From Ruminiclostridium cellulolyticum H10 (GTDB lineage: Bacteria; Bacillota; Clostridia; Acetivibrionales; DSM-1351): 64,000 nt of DNA. The notes below the pieces were generated by a model. The model worked only from the letters and a program-made list of their open reading frames with translations. It was not told the origin of the DNA and ran no database searches. Of the stretch, positions 36,465 to 44,643 are shown one piece after another; position 1 is the stretch's first letter; each line of letters begins with the position of its first letter. The translations under genes and the position numbers were made by a program. The DNA is taken from assembly GCF_000022065.1 (NCBI RefSeq), contig NC_011898.1, forward strand, positions 2,844,501-2,908,500, given 5' to 3'.

Positions 36465-36536
36465 TTACACCTCATCATAAGCATCCCCGAGTGAATAAAA
36501 TCCATTCCTTAGCCAATACCATCTTTGCCCCTTATG
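36465..36536 (-). pseudogene. Remnant: C-terminus of a SUKH (SMI1/KNR4) immunity gene
   Basis: On the minus strand this frame ends RWYWLRNGFYSLGDAYDEV-stop, the typical end of a SUKH immunity protein; compare the neighbouring copy, which ends VSYGDAYDGIVD. The frame is closed just upstream by a stop, and only a further trace is recognisable towards 36.6 kb. It is the decayed tail of a third immunity gene of the island. Confidence 0.6.
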
Positions 36537-36637
36537 TCCACCCGATACCTAAAGAAAGGCAGCTACCTCTATTGAGATAACCGCCTGTAGTGTATGTAAG
36601 TCATGAGGGCAGGCTGTTACACCTACCCCATTGACTT

Positions 36638-37161
36638 TTAGTCAACTATTCCATCATATGCATCACCATATGATACAAAATCATCTTTTAAAAAATACCA
36701 GTAATCCCCTCCATTGTCTATAAAACGTTCTAACAATTCAGTAAAAGATTTGGCTACTATTGGTGTTCCTCCTACTTCAGGATAACCATCCCAAATTGCT
36801 TTATAACATTGACCCACCCGCTCTTTATTGAAATCAATAACAATATAATCCGAATTATAGAGGTCAGCAATTATAAACCAATGTCTTGATATTTCACTTC
36901 ATAAGTTCCCTTTTGAATCTCAGCATTAATAATATCTTCTCCAATAATAATTGGATTAGCAAATACCACTTCTTCTGGCTTTACAATTCTAACAGCATAA
37001 GCAGCACCTTCAAATAAAGCCATACCTCCACAAAGATTGTAAAATTCCTTTATATCATCTGGAATTGTTAAATCATTTTCTACCTGTGGCAGTCCCGATG
37101 AAGGTAGTACAATGCAGTTTGGCAAAGCCTTTGCTTTAGTAACTAATTGATTAATATTCAT
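36638..37161 (-). pseudogene. Frameshifted SUKH (SMI1/KNR4-like) immunity gene
   Basis: The first frame (37161 down to 36871) encodes 96 residues starting MNINQLVTKAKALPN and containing LTIPDDIKEFYNLCGG, the SUKH N-terminal core. It stops after YQDIGL. A -1/+1 shift at about 36890-36905 opens a second frame that continues the family perfectly (SRHWFIIADLYNSDYIV..., ...SFTELLERFIDNGGDYWYF..., GDAYDGIVD-stop at 36638). A single-base indel therefore split a ~170-residue immunity protein; a sequencing error cannot be excluded. It lies 15 bp downstream of the orphan toxin tip, as cognate immunity genes do. Confidence 0.8.
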
Positions 37162-37176
37162 AAACTCTTCACTCCT

Positions 37177-37563
37177 TTACTTTTCTAGCCCGTAAATATA
37201 TCTATGGAATTCCTGATAGTAGTCTCTTCTAGCAGTTTGCGGCACTTTAGCTGCATCAAACATATCTTCAGACAATTTTTGTATTTGCTGCGGAGATACA
37301 TTTCCCCAATCAACTTGTCCTTTGAATCCATAGTTTTCATATTTCCATTTCCCAAACACAGACCTTGTTGCATTGTGCTGATCTGGGGTTAATGCCATTG
37401 CTGTTGAATCGGCAGGTCTACGTTTATAGCCGTGAATATTTTTCTGTGCCCACATATCCATTACCCTGTGATGATTTTGAATACCCGGTGTCTTATCTCC
37501 ATACTTTACTATATCAAATGGTTTTACACTATCGGCCTTACTTACTCCCGCATTATAGATATT
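37177..37563 (-). pseudogene. Orphan C-terminal toxin tip (HH-type nuclease-like) of a polymorphic toxin
   Basis: The open frame from just after a stop at 37564 encodes about 128 residues with no start codon of its own; the ATG at 37461 is internal. It reads KPFDIVKYGDKTPGIQNHH, then RVMDMWAQKN, LTPDQHNATRSVF and ends YYQEFHRYIYGLEK. The HH followed by W and a later H-N-A-T pattern parallels the tip of the intact toxin at 39.6 kb (QAHHPIQDEWAKQW ... SNHATLSSL), so both are probably related HNH/treble-clef nuclease-like domains. The N-terminal part is cut off exactly where IS110-derived sequence begins. It is a displaced toxin cassette paired with the SUKH gene downstream. Confidence 0.7.
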
Positions 37564-37621
37564 CTATACTGTGATTTTATTCTGTAATCACTTTATACCA
37601 CTAAAAATCATAATCTTTTTG

Positions 37622-37777
37622 GGGCATAAATACACCGTCAAGCATGTAAATCCTGCTTACACAGATGCAATGCGTTCAAGTTCTCCTATGTCAAAAAAAG
37701 ATGATTCCTATGATGCTTTCTGTGTAGCAAAGATACTTAGGGATATGCTAGATACTTTGCCTGATGAACATCGTAAA
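37622..37777 (+). pseudogene. IS110-family transposase fragment, inverted middle part
   Basis: The plus-strand frame gives GHKYTVKHVNPAYTDAMRSSS and KKDDSYDAFCVAKILRDMLDTLP. This is the 'VNP ... K(T/N)D..DA..VA' segment of IS110 transposases just downstream of the N-terminal catalytic domain. It is on the opposite strand from the N-terminal fragment next to it, and the sense changes at about 37778, so the element has suffered an internal inversion. Confidence 0.7.
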
Positions 37778-37975
37778 GTTCCGTCCAAAGCCTCTGGTAT
37801 CCTCCAGACCGAATATTGGCTGCAAGTCCCCGTATAACTTTTTCACATCGACCATAAATTTGTCATATGCCGATGGTCTGTTGGCGAAGGTGATTTCACC
37901 TATCCTGTTAGTTCAGCAGTCTATAACCACCGCTGTATGTGTGTCCTTATGCATATCAATACCAATAAAAGCCAT
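37778..37975 (-). pseudogene. IS110-family transposase N-terminal fragment with in-frame stop
   Basis: From the ATG at 37975 (ribosome site GGAGAT upstream) the minus strand reads MAFIGIDMHKDTHTAVVIDC, then TGA, then TNRIGEITFANRP... and ...GLEDTRGFGRNF. This is the DEDD-type N-terminal domain of IS110 transposases, whose first Asp is in GID. The TGA stands where relatives have Trp (TGG), a one-base change. Homology breaks off at 37778, where the inverted fragment starts. Non-functional. Confidence 0.75.
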
Positions 37976-38225
37976 CTTACGTTTTTGATAAATAATATCT
38001 CCTCCATTTCGTTGTTTGTCTCCATAAAATCTGCCGGCAACCGCACTTATGAGCGTTAGTCTTAAAACTTTTATGTTTTTGACCTCGCAAGGGAGTTTTA
38101 GCCTATCCATTTTCTATGTGACTGATTACGTGATTTGAGGTCTCACGAGCCTTTATATTGTGTGTGATATTAACTCTGGTAAGAAATGATTGCAAGTAGA
38201 TTCTGAAAAAAGACAAAACAAAAAA

Positions 38226-38262
38226 GCAGAGAAGAAAAACATTTATCGTTTTAATCGTCTCT
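38226..38262 (+). terminator. Possible hairpin terminator near the IS110 remnant
   Basis: GCAGAGA... pairs imperfectly with ...TCTCTGC (about 38226-38262), followed by a T-rich run. It could be a relic terminator; no intact gene is served. The stretch 38000-38340 otherwise contains only IS-flanking sequence. Confidence 0.3.
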
Positions 38263-38340
38263 GCCTGTATCTGTTATTTTATTCTGTTTTAAAAAATGTT
38301 GTACTTTACAGGGAATACTTTGAGGAATTTTCCCCCTTAA

Positions 38341-38860
38341 ACCCCCGGCTGTGTCCCATTTTATCATGAGTCAAAAAACCGGTCAAGGAGGGGTCCACCA
38401 TGGACTGTGGGTGCTGTTTCGTTCCAAATTTTCTTGTTTAATCTTCAGACTCATTCACTATCAGAATTCTGTCCCGAAGTATCTTGCCCCTGTTTGGCGA
38501 TGTGTTACCCTTGCTTCCGACTTTGGTGCATAGGCTGGGATAAGTGTACCCATCAGTAGATTTGAATGAATTTGAGGGCAATTTGACCACTGTTCCTTTC
38601 AGCACTTTTTCGAACAAATTGTGCTGAACCCCCATATTGATTCTGGTGCTGGATAAAGAGAGGTGGTCGCGGTGCGCCCCCTCTCGGATTACATCAGCCC
38701 GCAATGCGGGCTGAAAGGCATTTGGCATAGGAGTCGGATTGATGCAATTGAGTTGCTATCTGTGTCGGATTACGAGAATTACCGCATTTTCCAAGGGGTT
38801 GCAAGGTGGTCATTACTGACACCTGTTGCTTTTACGGGGACATAAAGAAAAAGTCTTAAC
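38341..38860. other. G+C-rich, hairpin-dense segment of unknown nature
   Basis: This part of the 1.3-kb gap between the IS110 fragment and the immunity gene is clearly richer in G+C than the surroundings, especially 38640-38720. Strong inverted repeats: TTCAGCAC/GTGCTGAA (38598-38605 with 38621-38628), GAGAGG/CCTCTC (38658-38685), TCAGCCCGCA/TGCGGGCTGA (38694-38714) and a bulged GGTGGTCA/TGACACC around 38805-38825. Open frames (for example minus 38438-38728) show no protein-family signs. It could be a structured noncoding RNA, or the end of a mobile element that brought its own RNA. I cannot name it. Confidence 0.4.
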
Positions 38861-38941
38861 AGAGAATATCTCTCCATTAAAACCACTGATTAAATAAATT
38901 ATAAATCAAAGGGAAACTAACCTCTGCTGGCTTATGTATTT

Positions 38942-39598
38942 TTATAAAGTATCCATATCTGAAGGTATAATTTTCAATATCTTACCAAGTTCACCTAGAC
39001 TCTCTAAATTCTTTTTAGCTACGTTAAGTGAAATGTTTTTCATCATTGTAAAAGGCAGCTTTTTCGATCCTTTCAATAGGTCAAACAACCCAGTTTTAAT
39101 ACTATAACACTCCTGTATTTTCTTCAAATCTTGTGCTCCACCTTTTGGCTGTTCAACTAATACGAGATTGTAAAGTTGTTCTTTATTTTTTATTTCTTCT
39201 ATTAAATCGAAACTTTTAGCCCCTTCATTTATCCACTCTGAAAAATCCGTAGTAACTAGTGTTGCATATTCTGGGTTCATAACTCCACAGTCGACTTGTA
39301 GTAGCTGTGTAGACTCCTCATTCGCTAGCATCAAAAGAAATTTTCCCCCACCATTGCTCCCTACAGCTATATATCCTTCTGCATATTCAGGTACTTCATA
39401 TGTTAAATTTCTTTCTGCAATTATATCAGTTCCAAAGATAGCAATACCATCATCAGTAACAAATCCATTGCTTAAATATAGTAACTCTTTAAATACTTTA
39501 GGTAATTTCAAACCCATTTCAGACTCTATCCTATCAATTTCAACACTATTAACTGCAGGATATAGTTCAACATTTGATAACTTTGACAAGTCAATCAT
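38942..39598 (-). CDS. SUKH (SMI1/KNR4) family immunity protein
   Basis: 218 residues, intact. The N-terminal ~135 residues carry the SUKH core: EIDRIESEMGLKLPKVFKELL, then a conserved NG (SNGFV), a GTDII strand and a C-terminal FSEWINEG helix. The last ~80 residues (from about 150) are an extra helical region. Its ATG overlaps the stop of the toxin gene by 4 nt (ATGA), the tight coupling usual for toxin-immunity pairs. SUKH proteins are the commonest immunity fold in polymorphic-toxin loci and bind and neutralise the toxin tip, often nucleases or deaminases. It is expected to be cytoplasmic. It is followed by a gap, so it ends this operon. Confidence 0.85.
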   Translation of the reverse strand: MIDLSKLSNVELYPAVNSVEIDRIESEMGLKLPKVFKELLYLSNGFVTDDGIAIFGTDIIAERNLTYEVPEYAEGYIAVGSNGGGKFLLMLANEESTQLLQVDCGVMNPEYATLVTTDFSEWINEGAKSFDLIEEIKNKEQLYNLVLVEQPKGGAQDLKKIQECYSIKTGLFDLLKGSKKLPFTMMKNISLNVAKKNLESLGELGKILKIIPSDMDTL

Positions 39599-42500
39599 CT
39601 AAATCCTCCTAATCCATCAAAATATTTATACGCTTCTTTGATTGCTTTTTTTGCCATACTAGGATCTACACCTGCTTGTAACATTTCCCTATAACTTGTG
39701 TTAAATTCATATCTAATATCAGTATTAAATCCCTCAGTTCTTCTTCTTATTCTTTGCAGTGAAGATAAAGTAGCATGATTTGAACCAGAGATAGACTCAA
39801 GTAGTATTGTAGGTGCTTGCCCACTGTTATACGGTATACCGTTTGCCGCAGCCCACTGTTTAGCCCATTCATCTTGTATTGGATGATGAGCTTGTACAAG
39901 TCCATCTGCTTTTGATGTTCCATAACCTGGTGTACGGTTTATATTTGGTCCCATTTTTTTGTAAGCATCTACATCATAAGTCTTATATCCACCTTGTTTT
40001 ATTGGACCATTACTTGATCTCTGAGAAAAACTAATACCAGCTCTTTCATTTATATTTGCATGTAATTGTTCTGGACTTAATTTCCCGTATTTAGACCTTA
40101 AATAGTCTAATCTAGCATCACTTGCTCCCGCATCCTTTATCTTTAACTTAGCAATAAGCTTTTTAGGATTAAATATACCAAAAATCAATACATAACTACC
40201 TTCAAGTTTAAACTCAAACCCTTTAAATTTGAATTTAGCAAGTATCTTACTCGTTAAGTCATTGAGCTTCTTCATTCCCTTAGGGAATATATTACCCAGT
40301 CTCTTTATTACCAGCTTGCCTTTTTCTATCAGGAATTTACCGGATTTTGATATCAGTTTTTTACCGGATTTTAAAAGATTTTTTATACCTTTAACTGTTG
40401 ACTTTGCAGTCTTTTTTATGCCTGATGTGATGGCTTTTTTAGTAGCATTACCTTTTGCACTTGCTTTTGCAAAAGCCCCTGTCTTTTTTAACTTTGAAGT
40501 TACAACTGATGCAAGTGCCAATAATCCTATTGCTAATGCTGTTGCCAATGCCGGAGCCGCAACTCCGATGTTTCCTGCCCAGCCCTGTGACAAATATGTT
40601 GCTATGTTTTTTGCTGCCCCTGTTATAGCTTCTATTATCGATGCCGCATTCATTACGTTGACTATTACTTCCAATATTATAGGTAGAGCGGCAGTTATTG
40701 CCCCTCCTGTAAGTATATTCAGCAATATAACTCCACCCAGTGCTGCGGTTACACCAAGTAATAGCTTCAACCAGTTCTCTTTTAACCATTTTATAACAAA
40801 TCCTTTTATTTGGTCAAGCAGCTTTGCTGCATTCTCAGCTCGCGTTTTTACACCATCAGCGAAGCTGTTGCCTGTTTTTCCAGTCTCTTTATCGCTATCA
40901 AAATCATTCATTATACTATCAACTGTCTCTGGATTTTTACTTCCTTCTACATACTTTGTTTCACCATCCTTTATATTCATGTCCTGCAGAAGTTCCGGAT
41001 CAATTTCCCCGGTTTCCACATTTTCAATTTCCACATCATTTTCTGTAAGCTTTTCATCTGCAGAGCTCTTAGTTGCTTCTACTTCAGGGGTTGGCTCTGA
41101 AACTTCATCTCCCATCGGCTGTGTAATGTCTGCTCCAATCAGCTGTTCCCACAGTTTCCCTTCTATGTGAGGTAAGGATGCTTCTGCAGCTTCACCCAAT
41201 CTTGCGATTCCTGCCATTACTTCTGCTAATTTGCCTGCTATCATGCCTATTACGTTTAATGCCTGATTGTACAGGTATTGTATCGCTCCTAGCAGTGCAT
41301 CTACTGTGTCGGCTAAAGCATCAATTATTGCACTGACACCCTTTTTAAATCCATCTGCTATTGTATTTACTACCTGCACTGCTTTGTTTACCGCTTTATC
41401 AATAAACCCGCATATCTTATTTGCAATTCCAGGGAATTTTGCAAATACTGCTTTTACCAGACCTTTAAGTATTGTGCCAAGGCCTTTTATTATATTAACT
41501 ACCAGTTGCCTTCCTAGCTCTATTAATCCGACAACTGCAGCTTTTGCAGCTTCAAATATTGCTTTTACTGCTTTCCGGAGTCCTTCGAAAATAAAGTTTA
41601 CTGCCTTTTTTAATCCTTCGACAAATTGGTTAGCTTTTTCCGCAAGCCAATCACCGGCTTTTTCAAGCCAAGACTTTTTCTTATTTTCATGCTCTTTTTC
41701 CTTTTCTTTTTTTGTGTCATCTGCATTTTTCTTTGCAGATTTATATTCCGTGCTTGCATCTTTTTCTGCTTGTTTAAGCTTATCTTTTACTTCCTTGTCC
41801 TTCTGCTCTTTTACTTTGCTTATTTCACTTGTTTTTGATTTTGTTTCTGATTCGGCCTCCTTGTCATATTCGGATACTGCCTGGTCGACTTCATTTTTCC
41901 ACTGACCCTTCAAGCGCTCTACTTCCGACTTGGCACCTTCCTGCTGCTCCAGTTGCTTATTCTTTGAATCTTCTTTTAATTGTGTAATTTGATTATCTGA
42001 ATCTGTTCTTGCGGCAGCTACATCTGTATCAAATTTTTCTTTTCCGGTGCTGTATTTGCTCTGCTGCTCACCGACTCTGGCTTTAAAATCCGGTGCCAGT
42101 GATTTATTCATCTGGGCTTCCATGTCAGCTGAAATATTTAGAGTCCTGTTGACCTTGTTTATTTTAGTTTGTTTTGTTTGTAAGGTCTTTTTAGCCTTAA
42201 GAATAGAATTGTCTTCTTTAGGGAATATGTTATGCTCACCAAACTCATTACTTAATAGGGTTAGTTCCTTCTGCTTCGCCTCTTCTACAGCCTGTGAAGC
42301 TTCAGCATTGAAGTCCTCAGTCTGGGAAGGGTCAGCTTCACCCTCCAAGCTCACGGCAGGTGCGTCTGCAGAGTATCTTCTAGCCTCAGCCATTATTTCC
42401 TCAGGATCAGGCTCTTTTTCAGAACCAATATTTATATTGCCTATTGTAGCTTCCTTGCCGCCTGTCTTTACACCTTTAAAGTTTGTGGGTTCTATATGCT

Positions 42501-43596
42501 TTATTGCTATTGCCTTGCTTTTTGGAGCACTGCCCTTTTTCACAGGTGCAAGACCCGTAGGTGCAGCTACTTTAGGCAAAGCAGCCTGTGTTTTCTGTGT
42601 CTGTTTTTCAAGCGATGCCTTGGAAATATCCGTAACCTGAGAGTATGCATGTAAAACCTGAGTCGGCGGAACATTTTCCATTTGTTTGAGTATGTTCTCC
42701 GGCTCTCCCATCTTTATATTCACAGTTGGAGCTTTTTTAGCATTTTTATTACCCGCACCCAGTCCTGCGATTGCATTTGAAATTCCACCAGAAGCAGGAT
42801 TTTGCTGTTTTTTACCACTCGCTGCCACGGCAGGCTTATCCTGCTTTTGTGCTATAGCCTGCTTCTGCTTTTCATTTCTCTTTTGTAACTCAGAAGTTTC
42901 TTTATGTGGCATGGAGCTGGATTTTTGGCTTTTTGCAGCGTTTACTGGTCCCTTAGTCTGCTGGCTTTGCTTATCGGCTGAGGACTTGTTTTTTGCTTTA
43001 GTATTTTGCTCCTTATTTAAGTCCTTTGGCTTTAGCTCAGCTATTGCTTGGGGTTCTGACTTTTTAGCAGTTTCTTTTATTTCTTTCTTTTGAGGCTTTT
43101 CAGCTTTTTTCTTCTGCCCCATTGTCTTGATAGCTTTTCTGCCCTGTTCCTCATTTGCCGGTTTTTCTGCTGCTTTTATGGCAGTGTCCTTTTCAGCACT
43201 GATTTTATCAATATTGCTGCTATCCTCTGCTTGCCCGGCTTTTTGTTTTTCTCCACTGATATTTTCCGCATTGTGCCTGTCATACTTTTCTTCTATTGAT
43301 AGCTTTTTATCCTGTTTATCTATTTTTTCAGTCTTATCCTGATTTTTACGTCTTCTTCCTTCTGCAAGCAGACTGACAGCCTGTCTGTAGCCGACAGCCT
43401 TTTGGAATAGCATGAATTCCTCCCGTGTTACGGTATCGGGATAATTAAGGAATATTTCTGCCATTTTTCTTAAATCCGTTGTTCTTACACCTTTGGGCTT
43501 ACCTGGTTTTTGAAAATTAGGCCTATTCTGCAAGCCTTTATTTTCACTGCTCCAAGACTGCTCTTTGCTTTGCTGTACTTTATTTGCAAATTGCAT
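39595..43596 (-). CDS. Large polymorphic toxin with HH-type nuclease-like C-terminal tip
   Basis: About 1333 residues from the ATG at 43596 (AGGAG 10 nt upstream); an upstream GTG at 43608 overlaps that site. There is no signal peptide. A short helical N-terminal domain (about 35-95) is followed by a Lys/Gln/Ala-rich low-complexity stretch (about 100-300), a coiled coil (about 515-660), repeated amphipathic helices (about 660-840), hydrophobic segments (about 950-1045) and a Lys-rich linker. The last ~130 residues form the tip, with HH at about 1237-1238 (VQAHHPIQDEW) and SNHATL near 1272-1277. These suggest an HNH/AHH-like metal-dependent nuclease. The long helical middle resembles effectors of contractile injection systems and other clostridial polymorphic toxins, but no DUF4157 metallopeptidase motif or secretion marker is seen. 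Toxic activity is inferred from the tip and the overlapping SUKH gene. Confidence 0.75.
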   Translation of the reverse strand: MQFANKVQQSKEQSWSSENKGLQNRPNFQKPGKPKGVRTTDLRKMAEIFLNYPDTVTREEFMLFQKAVGYRQAVSLLAEGRRRKNQDKTEKIDKQDKKLSIEEKYDRHNAENISGEKQKAGQAEDSSNIDKISAEKDTAIKAAEKPANEEQGRKAIKTMGQKKKAEKPQKKEIKETAKKSEPQAIAELKPKDLNKEQNTKAKNKSSADKQSQQTKGPVNAAKSQKSSSMPHKETSELQKRNEKQKQAIAQKQDKPAVAASGKKQQNPASGGISNAIAGLGAGNKNAKKAPTVNIKMGEPENILKQMENVPPTQVLHAYSQVTDISKASLEKQTQKTQAALPKVAAPTGLAPVKKGSAPKSKAIAIKHIEPTNFKGVKTGGKEATIGNINIGSEKEPDPEEIMAEARRYSADAPAVSLEGEADPSQTEDFNAEASQAVEEAKQKELTLLSNEFGEHNIFPKEDNSILKAKKTLQTKQTKINKVNRTLNISADMEAQMNKSLAPDFKARVGEQQSKYSTGKEKFDTDVAAARTDSDNQITQLKEDSKNKQLEQQEGAKSEVERLKGQWKNEVDQAVSEYDKEAESETKSKTSEISKVKEQKDKEVKDKLKQAEKDASTEYKSAKKNADDTKKEKEKEHENKKKSWLEKAGDWLAEKANQFVEGLKKAVNFIFEGLRKAVKAIFEAAKAAVVGLIELGRQLVVNIIKGLGTILKGLVKAVFAKFPGIANKICGFIDKAVNKAVQVVNTIADGFKKGVSAIIDALADTVDALLGAIQYLYNQALNVIGMIAGKLAEVMAGIARLGEAAEASLPHIEGKLWEQLIGADITQPMGDEVSEPTPEVEATKSSADEKLTENDVEIENVETGEIDPELLQDMNIKDGETKYVEGSKNPETVDSIMNDFDSDKETGKTGNSFADGVKTRAENAAKLLDQIKGFVIKWLKENWLKLLLGVTAALGGVILLNILTGGAITAALPIILEVIVNVMNAASIIEAITGAAKNIATYLSQGWAGNIGVAAPALATALAIGLLALASVVTSKLKKTGAFAKASAKGNATKKAITSGIKKTAKSTVKGIKNLLKSGKKLISKSGKFLIEKGKLVIKRLGNIFPKGMKKLNDLTSKILAKFKFKGFEFKLEGSYVLIFGIFNPKKLIAKLKIKDAGASDARLDYLRSKYGKLSPEQLHANINERAGISFSQRSSNGPIKQGGYKTYDVDAYKKMGPNINRTPGYGTSKADGLVQAHHPIQDEWAKQWAAANGIPYNSGQAPTILLESISGSNHATLSSLQRIRRRTEGFNTDIRYEFNTSYREMLQAGVDPSMAKKAIKEAYKYFDGLGGFR

Positions 43597-43608
43597 TTCG
43601 TATTTCAC

Positions 43609-44528
43609 TCCTATAAATTCACTCTACTTAAAAAGTAAATTTCAGGAAGTGTTTAACAGCTAATTTTGAAAATATTTTTAATTTTAATAAAAAGATTTTT
43701 CCCAAACAGTTTTTATAGTAATTATCAACCCATTAAAGGCAGGAAACATGTTTTCGTACCTCGATTGAATGGATTTAACAAGCCCCTTAATCAAGTGAGC
43801 TTTTACAAATTACAATATCCAAAATTTCGTCTGCATACTACCTCTTCTTCTGAATGCAATAATTCCTCCATTTCTTCTCTAGTTGCAACGGGGAGTCTTT
43901 TGGTTCTTTCTCTTCCTATGTATTGGCGATAAATTAGGAATAATATCTTTGTACAGTTTCTGATTCGCGTAGGTTATTATAAACCCGCCATATATAGATT
44001 CACAAATTAGTCTGTCGCATATATCTGTCATAATAATCTAATATAGAGTATAAGCATTCTTTCCAATAAAGTTTGCAATGTTCTCTGCTGTCATTTTCTC
44101 TCTCCATATCCTGCTCATTATAATTAAAAACTATTGCCCCAAATACAAAGTATTGCTGTTAAACATAGAAAAACCGCAGTTGACTAAGTGGCAACTACGG
44201 ATAGTGTAATTTCTACCGATTATACTCATGTCTCACCTTCATATTCATCGTAAGGAGTAAATGCTTTATGAAATCAAATCTGTTTAAATGGGAATACTAC
44301 GATTGAGTTATTATTTTTTCTATGTTCGTTGACTGGAATTAATTAAATAAGTTTTACAGATTGGTATGATCCAAGAAGCCGACTGAATAATAAAGTTTGT
44401 TGATATTTGATAAATCAATTAAATATACTAATCAACATAAAGTATGATACAAAAAGACTTCTCTTTTTTAAGAGAAGTCTTTTGTATCAACTTTTTAACA
44501 ATTTTATTTTTATCTGTTCACAAAATAG
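43609..44528. other. Gene-poor region upstream of the toxin with traces of a decayed gene
   Basis: No intact gene. On the minus strand, frames shifting between 44180 and 43800 look like broken coding sequence: one reads ...FGAIVFNYNEQDMEREN and ...HCKLYWKECLYSILDYYDRYM-stop (to about 44004); a later one reads RQYIGRERTKRLPVATREEMEELL-stop (to about 43805). I do not recognise the family. A hairpin CCGCAGTTG/CAACTACGG lies at 44174-44201. The toxin promoter should be within 43.6-43.8 kb, but no clear -35/-10 pair stands out. Confidence 0.35.
44445..44489. terminator. Strong stem-loop terminator downstream of nrdJ
   Basis: An about 20-bp stem with one bulge (44445-44465 with 44470-44489; arms contain AGACTTCTCTT) closes a TTTT loop, with T-runs on the plus-strand side. 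It lies about 150 bp past the nrdJ stop codon and separates nrdJ from the toxin island. It could work in either direction. Confidence 0.75.
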
Positions 44529-44643
44529 TTAAATCAAATTTAACTTGATTTATTTCTAGATCATAAGAATTATTTCCCATTATTTTTTGTTAAAACCCGC
44601 CTATATCAAGCTTGGCGGAGCTTGTAATATTAGAAGGAATTAC
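44529..44643 (+). repeat. Right copy of diverged direct repeat, abutting the nrdJ stop
   Basis: Aligns in the same orientation to 36261-36372. Its right end coincides with the nrdJ stop codon (44640-44642). Shared blocks are AAATTTAACTTGATT, AATTATTTCCCAT and GAAGG.TTAC. With the left copy it brackets the toxin-immunity island. Confidence 0.55.

Noticed and set aside
36302-36505. 67-codon minus-strand frame overlapping the left direct repeat
   Set aside because: It covers the frame-shifted SUKH C-terminus and the repeat, shows no protein-like pattern, and its ATG lies within the SUKH remnant in another frame.
37571-37837. Plus-strand 88-codon frame as an intact gene
   Set aside because: Only its middle matches IS110 transposase; the end is antisense to the other transposase fragment.
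38438-38728. 96-codon minus-strand frame in the G+C-rich hairpin segment
   Set aside because: No ribosome site, no recognisable motif, and the DNA is explained better by strong inverted repeats.
40229-41170. A 313-codon open frame on the plus strand inside the toxin gene
   Set aside because: It is antisense to the Lys/Ala-rich helical part of the toxin; Ser/Phe-rich composition, no ribosome site and no family features.
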